A stretch of DNA of 59,196 nucleotides, taken from Bacillota bacterium (GTDB lineage: Bacteria; Bacillota; Clostridia; Acetivibrionales; DUMC01). Of the stretch, positions 53,432 to 59,196 are shown one piece after another. The notes below the pieces were generated by a model that worked only from the letters and a program-made list of their open reading frames with translations, was not told the DNA's origin and searched no databases. Location of the stretch: contig JABUEW010000005.1 in NCBI GenBank assembly GCA_013314855.1, positions 1 through 59,196 of the forward strand, in the 5' to 3' direction. Made by a program: the position numbers and the translations under genes. The number at the start of each line of letters is the position of its first letter. Position 1 is the stretch's first letter.

Positions 53432-54193
53432 TTATTTCCTTACCGGAATTCCGCGCCCTTCAAGGTAGTGCTTCACCTGGGCTATTGAAAGCTCACCATA
53501 GTGGAAAAGTGACGCAGCCAGCACAGCATCAGCTCCGCCTTCTACAATTACGTCATAAAAATGTTCAAGCTTTCCAGCACCACCCGATGCAATAACAGGA
53601 ATGTTTACAGCTTCAGATACTGCCTTGGTTAAAGCTATGTCGTACCCGTTTTTTGTACCGTCGGTATCCATGCTTGTAAGAAGTATCTCCCCCGCTCCTC
53701 TTCGTTCCGCTTCCATGGCCCACTCTACTGCATCTTTACTAGTATTTATCCTTCCTCCGTTAATATAGACATCCCAACCTTTTTTATGCTGGCGAAGTTT
53801 TGCATCAATGGCAACCACTACACACTGGCTGCCGAATCGCCAAGCTGCCTGGTTTATTAATTCCGGATTGCGTATGGCTGCAGAATTGATAGAGATTTTG
53901 TCGGCCCCGGCCTTCAAAATATCGCGGAAGTCCGATAATTCCCGTATACCGCCACCCACCGTCAAGGGGATAAAAACCTGTTCGGCAGTCCTTTCAACCA
54001 CATCCAGCATAATCTTTCGTTCTTGCGCTGATGCAGTTATATCAAGGAAAACCAGCTCATCAGCACCGGCCTCATTGTATGTTTTTGCAATTTCCACAGG
54101 GTCTCCTGCATCCCGCAGATTAACAAAATTAACACCTTTTACAACCCTTCCTTCATTAACATCCAGGCAAGGGATAACACGTTTTGTAAGCAT
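53432..54193 (-). CDS. hisF: Imidazole glycerol phosphate synthase, cyclase subunit
   Basis: TIM barrel that takes ammonia from HisH to form IGP and AICAR. 253 residues. [17 protein letters not shown] (catalytic Asp11), [18 protein letters not shown] (Asp near 130) and [14 protein letters not shown] are all present. ATG 54193 follows GGGGGG; TTG 54196 is adjacent. It is downstream of hisH by 81 bases; hisA and the rest of the his genes are not in the window. Confidence 0.95.
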   Translation of the reverse strand: MLTKRVIPCLDVNEGRVVKGVNFVNLRDAGDPVEIAKTYNEAGADELVFLDITASAQERKIMLDVVERTAEQVFIPLTVGGGIRELSDFRDILKAGADKISINSAAIRNPELINQAAWRFGSQCVVVAIDAKLRQHKKGWDVYINGGRINTSKDAVEWAMEAERRGAGEILLTSMDTDGTKNGYDIALTKAVSEAVNIPVIASGGAGKLEHFYDVIVEGGADAVLAASLFHYGELSIAQVKHYLEGRGIPVRK

Positions 54194-54274
54194 CAAATTC
54201 CCCCCTTATAGTTAATACTCTGCCGATATTTTCAGCAAGTCAATATGTCGATAAGTCCAAAGGTCTATATGTTC

Positions 54275-54883
54275 CTAATACTTAAGCTTTGCAAAATTCA
54301 CCAGTATTTTAAGTCCTTCATTTCCGCTCTTTTCAGGATGGAACTGAAGTCCATATATATTTTCCCTGTTAACCGCCACCGAAATATCCATGCCATAAAA
54401 GGTAGTTCCAATAACATGCTCCTGATTTTCCGGTTTTACATAATAGGAATGGACAAAATAAACATAAGAGGGATTTTCCAGGTTGTTAAAAATGGGATTT
54501 TCCTTATATTTTAACTCGTTCCACCCCATGTGGGGTATCTTTATATTAAGATTTTTCGGGAGCCTTTTTACTTCTCCAGGTAAAAGCGAAAGCCCTCCAA
54601 ATAGTCCTCCCTCATGGCTTTTCTCAAACAAAAGCTGCAATCCCAGGCATATGCCTAAGAAAGGTTTCCCACTCTCTACAGCTTTATATATGCTCTCAAG
54701 CAAGCCTGTTTTTTCTAAGTTTTCAAAAGCATCTGCAAAAGCGCCCACTCCAGGCAGTACAACATGGCTTGCATCGGAAATCCTGCGTGGGTCTTTAGTA
54801 ACTACCGCTTCATAACCTGTATACTCAAATGCTTTCTGAACACTGCGCAAGTTTCCCATACCATAGTCTATAATAGCAATCAT
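54275..54883 (-). CDS. hisH: Imidazole glycerol phosphate synthase, glutaminase subunit
   Basis: Class I amidotransferase partner of HisF, 202 residues. IIDYGMGNLRSVQKAFEYTG at the start; Cys nucleophile in FLGICLGLQLLFE near 80; His-x-Glu in LQFHPEKSGNEG near 183. The ATG 54883 start has a GGAGG-like site upstream. It lies between purL and hisF on the same strand. HisHF yields AICAR, which re-enters purine synthesis, so the position after purL is metabolically coherent. Confidence 0.95.
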   Translation of the reverse strand: MIAIIDYGMGNLRSVQKAFEYTGYEAVVTKDPRRISDASHVVLPGVGAFADAFENLEKTGLLESIYKAVESGKPFLGICLGLQLLFEKSHEGGLFGGLSLLPGEVKRLPKNLNIKIPHMGWNELKYKENPIFNNLENPSYVYFVHSYYVKPENQEHVIGTTFYGMDISVAVNRENIYGLQFHPEKSGNEGLKILVNFAKLKY

Positions 54884-55008
54884 TTGTACCTCCGTAAAAA
54901 ACTCAAACCATTAAATCCAATTAAATCAAATATTAATTATTTGGTCTTTAAAAATATATCCTTAACATATCCCTGAATATATCATAATATCATAAATTCC
55001 TGCAAACC

Positions 55009-58000
55009 TTACAGGAAATACTCCACTCCAGCCTCAAACAGCTTCTGGTCCTTTTCACCCGGCACGTTTTTTGCAACATTGCTCCCTATTCTTTCAGAGT
55101 GGCCCATTTTTCCAAATACCCTGCCGTCAGGGCTTGTAATGCCTTCAATAGCCATAACGGAACCATTGGGGTTGAAACGGATATCATAAGAAGGCTTCCC
55201 ATCAAAATCCACGTACTGGGTTGCTACCTGTCCTTTTTTAAACATATCGGAAACTTGTTCCGGTGAAGCAATAAACCTGCCTTCTCCATGGGATACGGCA
55301 ATAGTATGGACATCACCCGGTTTCACTTTGGCAAGCCAGGGCGAAAGGGTTGATACTACTTTTGTATAAACCATCCGCGAAACATGGCGTCCAATAGTAT
55401 TAAATGTAAGGGTTGGACTGTCCTCCGTCATATCCCTGATTTCCCCGTAGGGTACCAGTCCAAGCTTTATAAGTGCCTGGAAACCGTTACATATTCCAAG
55501 TATAAGCCCGTCCCGCTCCTTTAAAAGATCCATCACCGCTTCCTTTATATAAGGATTTCTGAAAGCAGTAGCGATAAACTTGCCTGAACCATCAGGCTCA
55601 TCTCCCCCGCTGAACCCCCCTGGAAGCATAATAATCTGGGAGTTACTTATCTTCTTTGCCATCATCTCAATGGATTCTTCAATGTCTTTAGAGGTAATAT
55701 TCCTTATTACCATTATATCAACAAGTCCACCGGCTTTTTCAAAAGCCCTTGTGGTATCATATTCACAATTAGTTCCAGGGAATACGGGCATAAACACCCT
55801 GGGTTTTGCCACTCTAATCCTTGAAGTTATCTTATTAAGCCCTGTATTCCGGCTTAAACACTGATTTGCAAACCATTCCGTATCATTATTTATCCGGACC
55901 TCATTAATTTCCTTGCAATTTATTCCATCACTTTTTATTTCTAAATTACTATTGTCCTTAAATTTTTCTGCCCCTATTTTCTCTTCTGTCCCTATCTTTG
56001 TGGGAAATATCTCCTCAAGGGGCTTCTCCCAACTGTGCAATGCCTCTTTAAGACTTATGACCACACCATTTATGATTATTTCCGCTTTTCTGTTTGTATG
56101 GCCTAGCAAGCGGTATTCCAGTCCATCCAATAAGGCATCAGAATCTTCATTCCCCGGAATCTCAAGAATAATAGAGCCATATTCAGGAACAAACAGCTGC
56201 CCCAAATCCCCTATATTTTCAAAGGTAAAACCAATCATATTGCCAAAACACATTTTGCTTATGGTTTCAGCAATACCACCGGCTTTTACAGTAGAAGAAG
56301 CCAGGACCTTCCCCTCTTTTATAAGGGAATGGATTCTTGTATAGTTTCTATCTAATTGTTCAAAATCAGGCAATTCATTATTATCCCTATTTAGAGGAAG
56401 GATAACAACCTTGCTCCCCACTTCTTTAAACTCTGTGGAAACTATGCAATTTACATCTGCAACATCCACTGCAAAAGCAACCAATGTAGGGGGAACATCC
56501 ATATCCTTGAAGGTTCCGGACATACTGTCCTTCCCCCCTATGGAGGGTATGCCAAGCCTTATTTGTGTGTAATATGCCCCCAGTAAAGCTGACAATGGTT
56601 TCCCCCACTTTTCGGGCACTTTGCCCAGCTTCTCAAAATACTCCTGCAAGGTCAACCTTATTCTCCGGTAGTCTCCTCCAATGGCACAAACTTTTGATAT
56701 TGCTTCGATAATAGCGTAAACCGCCCCATGAAACGGACTCCATTTTGATAATACCGGATTATACCCAAAAGTCATGATAGTCCCTGTAGATGTGTCACCT
56801 TCGAGGAGAGGAATTTTCGCGACCATGCCCTCTGAAGGACTTAGCTGACATTTCCCTCCAAAAGGCATCAGTACCGTTCCTGCACCTATAGTACTATCAA
56901 ACCTTTCAACAAGTCCTTTCTGGCTACAAACATTAAGCCTTCCGAGGTTATTCAACCAGGCACTCTTAATGTCGTCCTTATACATTGATACCTCATCAGG
57001 CAACATACTAAAGAAGTTTTTTGCTTCATCAGGCGCAACTATAACTGCATTGCTCTTTTTCTTCACTCCATTAGTATTCAAAAACTCCCTGCTGATATCT
57101 ACAATTAATTTTCCTCTCCATCTTATTCTAACCCTGGGCACTTCAGTAACATAAGCGACCGGCGTAGCTTCAAGGTTCTCTAAAGCCGCTTCAGAAATAA
57201 ACTGGTTTACATTTTCAGGAGAGACCACAACTGCCATTCTCTCCTGGGATTCTGATATTGCCAGCTCTGTACCGTCAAGCCCCTCGTACTTTTTAGGTAT
57301 AGCATCCAAGTTTATCTCAAGGCCATCAGCCAGCTCCCCGATAGCAACTAACACACCGCCTGCACCAAAATCATTACATTTCTTTATCAATCTACTTACT
57401 GAAGGATTCCTAAACAACCTTTGTATTTTTCTCTCGGTCGGAGGATTGCCTTTTTGGACTTCCGCCCCGCATTTTAATAATGATTGCTCATCATGTTCCT
57501 TGGAAGAGCCTGTAGCTCCTCCGCATCCGTCACGGCCTGTCCTTCCTCCAAGCAATATTACAACATCGCCCGGCAACGGTTTTCCCCTCACCACGTTTTG
57601 CCTTGGAGCTGCACCGATAACCGCCCCTATCTCCATCCTTTTTGCCACATAACCTTCATCATACATCTCCACTACCTGACCTGTAGCAAGTCCTACCTGG
57701 TTACCATAGGAACTAAAACCTTGAGCAGCACCGATAGTTATTTTACGCTGGGGAAGTTTGCCCGGTAAAGTTTTTTCAACTGGTGCCCTAGGGTCTCCGC
57801 TTCCTGTAACTCTCATTGCCTGGTATACATAAGCCCTTCCCGACAACGGGTCCCTGATAGCTCCTCCAAGGCATGTAGCGGCACCACCGAAAGGTTCTAT
57901 CTCTGTCGGATGGTTATGTGTTTCATTCTTGAACATAACCACCCATTCCTCGTCTTTTCCGTCCACATCAACATTTACAACAATACTGCAGGCATTTATC

Positions 58001-58905
58001 TCCTCCGATTCGTCCAAGTCATTCAGAAGCCCCTTCATTTTAATCTCCTTCATGGCTATTGTGGCAATATCCATCAGGCAAATGTCCTTATCCTGTTCCA
58101 TTGCCTTGTATACCAACTGCCTTGATTTCATATAATTCTCGAAGGCCGTTTTTATTGGTCCTGTATATTTCCCATCCTTAATCTCTACATTTTCTATTCT
58201 TGTTAAAAAGGTAGTGTGGCGGCAATGGTCAGACCAATAGGTATCCAGCATGCGCAGTTCAGTTATTGTAGGATCTCTTTTTTCTGTATTTTTAAAGTAG
58301 TTTTGGCAAAATTCCATGTCATCCAGGGACATGGCAAATCCCCTATCCTCTATAAGTCTAAGAAGTTCTTCTTTTGCCATCATCGTAAAGCCCTCCAAAG
58401 TTTCTACATCCGCCGGAGGCTCAATATCGATATCAAGTGATTCTGGTTTTTCAAAAGATGCTTCCCTTGCTTCAATAGGGTTTATACAGTAATTTTTTAT
58501 CCTATCGAATTCTTGTTGCGATACATCACCGCTAATCACAATAAGCTTTGCAGTGCGGCATAAGGGTCTTTCACCCCTGGTCATTATCTGTATGCATTGG
58601 GCTGCCGAATCAGCCCTCTGGTCATATTGACCAGGTAAGTATTCAACAGCAAATGCTTTCTCATTCTCCTTAAGTGTAAATACTTCATCATATATTATAT
58701 CTACAGGCGGTTCAGAGAATATTGTATTTCTGGATGCCTCATATTCTTCTTCAGAAATTCCTTCAACATCATACCTGTTTATTATCCTCACATATTCAAG
58801 GCTTTTTATCCCAAGGTTATATTTTAAATCCTTATACAGTGCCTGTGCCTCTATATCAAAACCTTTTTTCTTTTCAACAAAAATACGTCTCACTTTTGAA
58901 TTCAT
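55009..58905 (-). CDS. purL: Phosphoribosylformylglycinamidine synthase, large single-chain form
   Basis: 1298 residues fusing what most Firmicutes split into PurS, PurL and PurQ. The N-terminal region is PurS-like. FGAM-synthase domains with TYWSDHCRHTTF near 230 and MFKNETHNHPTEIEPFGGAA near 330 follow, then a second AIRS half (GGKDSMSG near 795). The C-terminal glutaminase has VFPGTNCEYDTTRAF, LPGGFSGGDEPDGSGKF and GICNGFQALIKLG (Cys near 1145). ATG 58905 follows GAGAGG. Converts FGAR to FGAM with glutamine and ATP. The single-chain form resembles other clostridial lgPurL. Confidence 0.95.
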   Translation of the reverse strand: MNSKVRRIFVEKKKGFDIEAQALYKDLKYNLGIKSLEYVRIINRYDVEGISEEEYEASRNTIFSEPPVDIIYDEVFTLKENEKAFAVEYLPGQYDQRADSAAQCIQIMTRGERPLCRTAKLIVISGDVSQQEFDRIKNYCINPIEAREASFEKPESLDIDIEPPADVETLEGFTMMAKEELLRLIEDRGFAMSLDDMEFCQNYFKNTEKRDPTITELRMLDTYWSDHCRHTTFLTRIENVEIKDGKYTGPIKTAFENYMKSRQLVYKAMEQDKDICLMDIATIAMKEIKMKGLLNDLDESEEINACSIVVNVDVDGKDEEWVVMFKNETHNHPTEIEPFGGAATCLGGAIRDPLSGRAYVYQAMRVTGSGDPRAPVEKTLPGKLPQRKITIGAAQGFSSYGNQVGLATGQVVEMYDEGYVAKRMEIGAVIGAAPRQNVVRGKPLPGDVVILLGGRTGRDGCGGATGSSKEHDEQSLLKCGAEVQKGNPPTERKIQRLFRNPSVSRLIKKCNDFGAGGVLVAIGELADGLEINLDAIPKKYEGLDGTELAISESQERMAVVVSPENVNQFISEAALENLEATPVAYVTEVPRVRIRWRGKLIVDISREFLNTNGVKKKSNAVIVAPDEAKNFFSMLPDEVSMYKDDIKSAWLNNLGRLNVCSQKGLVERFDSTIGAGTVLMPFGGKCQLSPSEGMVAKIPLLEGDTSTGTIMTFGYNPVLSKWSPFHGAVYAIIEAISKVCAIGGDYRRIRLTLQEYFEKLGKVPEKWGKPLSALLGAYYTQIRLGIPSIGGKDSMSGTFKDMDVPPTLVAFAVDVADVNCIVSTEFKEVGSKVVILPLNRDNNELPDFEQLDRNYTRIHSLIKEGKVLASSTVKAGGIAETISKMCFGNMIGFTFENIGDLGQLFVPEYGSIILEIPGNEDSDALLDGLEYRLLGHTNRKAEIIINGVVISLKEALHSWEKPLEEIFPTKIGTEEKIGAEKFKDNSNLEIKSDGINCKEINEVRINNDTEWFANQCLSRNTGLNKITSRIRVAKPRVFMPVFPGTNCEYDTTRAFEKAGGLVDIMVIRNITSKDIEESIEMMAKKISNSQIIMLPGGFSGGDEPDGSGKFIATAFRNPYIKEAVMDLLKERDGLILGICNGFQALIKLGLVPYGEIRDMTEDSPTLTFNTIGRHVSRMVYTKVVSTLSPWLAKVKPGDVHTIAVSHGEGRFIASPEQVSDMFKKGQVATQYVDFDGKPSYDIRFNPNGSVMAIEGITSPDGRVFGKMGHSERIGSNVAKNVPGEKDQKLFEAGVEYFL

Positions 58906-59196
58906 AGCAAATACCTCTCAAAAACATAAATACTTAATCTTACTACTACTTAATCATATCAAGCTTAAAACTTGCAAATATTCTGATATAAGGTTTTCCT
59001 ATAAATAATAACATAAATATGCTCATAAATAAATGGTTTTTGTAAAAAAGGGCGCATTTTATTTTCTTAACTCAATTGCAAAAGTAAATTCCACCCCTAC
59101 GATATCCGACAGTGGAAATTACTCTTACAAATTTAAGGGTGGAATTTAACAGTGCAAACTTTAACAGTGCAAACTTTATCAGTGGAAATGTCAGAA
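58906..59196. repeat. purL upstream region with direct repeats, possible end of an insertion element
   Basis: After ~120 bases of A/T-rich DNA comes AAATGGTTTTTGT, then GGGCGCATTTT (also found at the left window edge). AACAGTGCAAACTTT is then repeated twice (around 59147-59176), with CAGTGGAAAT occurring at about 59109 and 59180, and ATTCCACCC / GGGTGGAAT as inverted copies (about 59085 and 59143). Multiple short direct and inverted repeats of this kind occur at IS21-type ends, but no transposase is in view before the edge. Confidence 0.45.

Noticed and set aside
45-59196. An anti-phage defence island centred on the AAA/DUF4143 ATPase
   Set aside because: No restriction, toxin-antitoxin or known defence genes accompany it; neighbours are metabolic genes and remnants.

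Overview
The window looks like chromosomal DNA of a low-GC, strictly fermentative clostridial Firmicute. The evidence is A/T-rich intergenic DNA, strong Shine-Dalgarno sites with occasional TTG/GTG starts, sigma-A type promoters, a pyrophosphate-type phosphofructokinase, a long-form PurL, GatCAB, and an ANTAR RNA leader on glnA. Cellulolytic clostridia (Acetivibrio/Ruminiclostridium-like) would fit, but this is inference from gene content only. No rRNA, tRNA or CRISPR array was seen.

Layout. 1-4.3 kb: repeats and a nuclease remnant, then a 2-hydroxyacid operon (GlcD-like FAD oxidase plus LarA-like racemase) facing a FadR-type GntR regulator. One 14-bp palindrome is found in front of both transcription units. 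4.4-10.8 kb: an uncharacterised sugar/aminosugar locus with a broken HAD phosphatase, a deoxyhypusine-synthase-like protein, two DegT/StrS aminotransferases, a cupin-AraC regulator and a Gfo/Idh dehydrogenase. 10.8-13.8 kb: a yybP-ykoY (Mn2+) riboswitch with terminator controlling a P-type cation ATPase. 13.8-15.5 kb: a 258-bp hairpin element and a D,D-carboxypeptidase-like protein with substituted active-site residues. 15.5-18.6 kb: a three-gene operon of an acyl-CoA dehydratase activase plus two HgdB/DUF2229-like proteins. 18.7-22.0 kb: two apparently identical IS91-like elements in perfect head-to-tail tandem. 22-25.7 kb: class II aldolase, a methyltransferase remnant, an orphan protein and an AAA/DUF4143 ATPase.

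25.9-34 kb is a decaying carbohydrate-uptake locus. It holds fragments of a YesM kinase and a YesN regulator, a PIG-L deacetylase, a cytosolic FG-GAP protein, a DapA/NanA-type aldolase, and an ABC importer whose solute-binding protein and two permeases all carry frameshifts or truncations. 34.3-59 kb is core metabolism: PPi-PFK; glnA behind an ANTAR dual-hexaloop/terminator leader; a LysR regulator; purA; the purF-gatC-gatA-gatB operon; an ANTAR response regulator that may act on the glnA leader; the guaA-carA-carB-nadE run; a two-gene module ending in a retropepsin-like protease; hisF/hisH; and a 1298-residue PurL. Much of this block (glnA, purA, purF, gatCAB, guaA, carAB, nadE, hisH, purL) is linked by glutamine or ammonia use.

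Most enzyme calls are secure from motifs. Roles in the sugar locus, the activase operon and the retropepsin pair are open.
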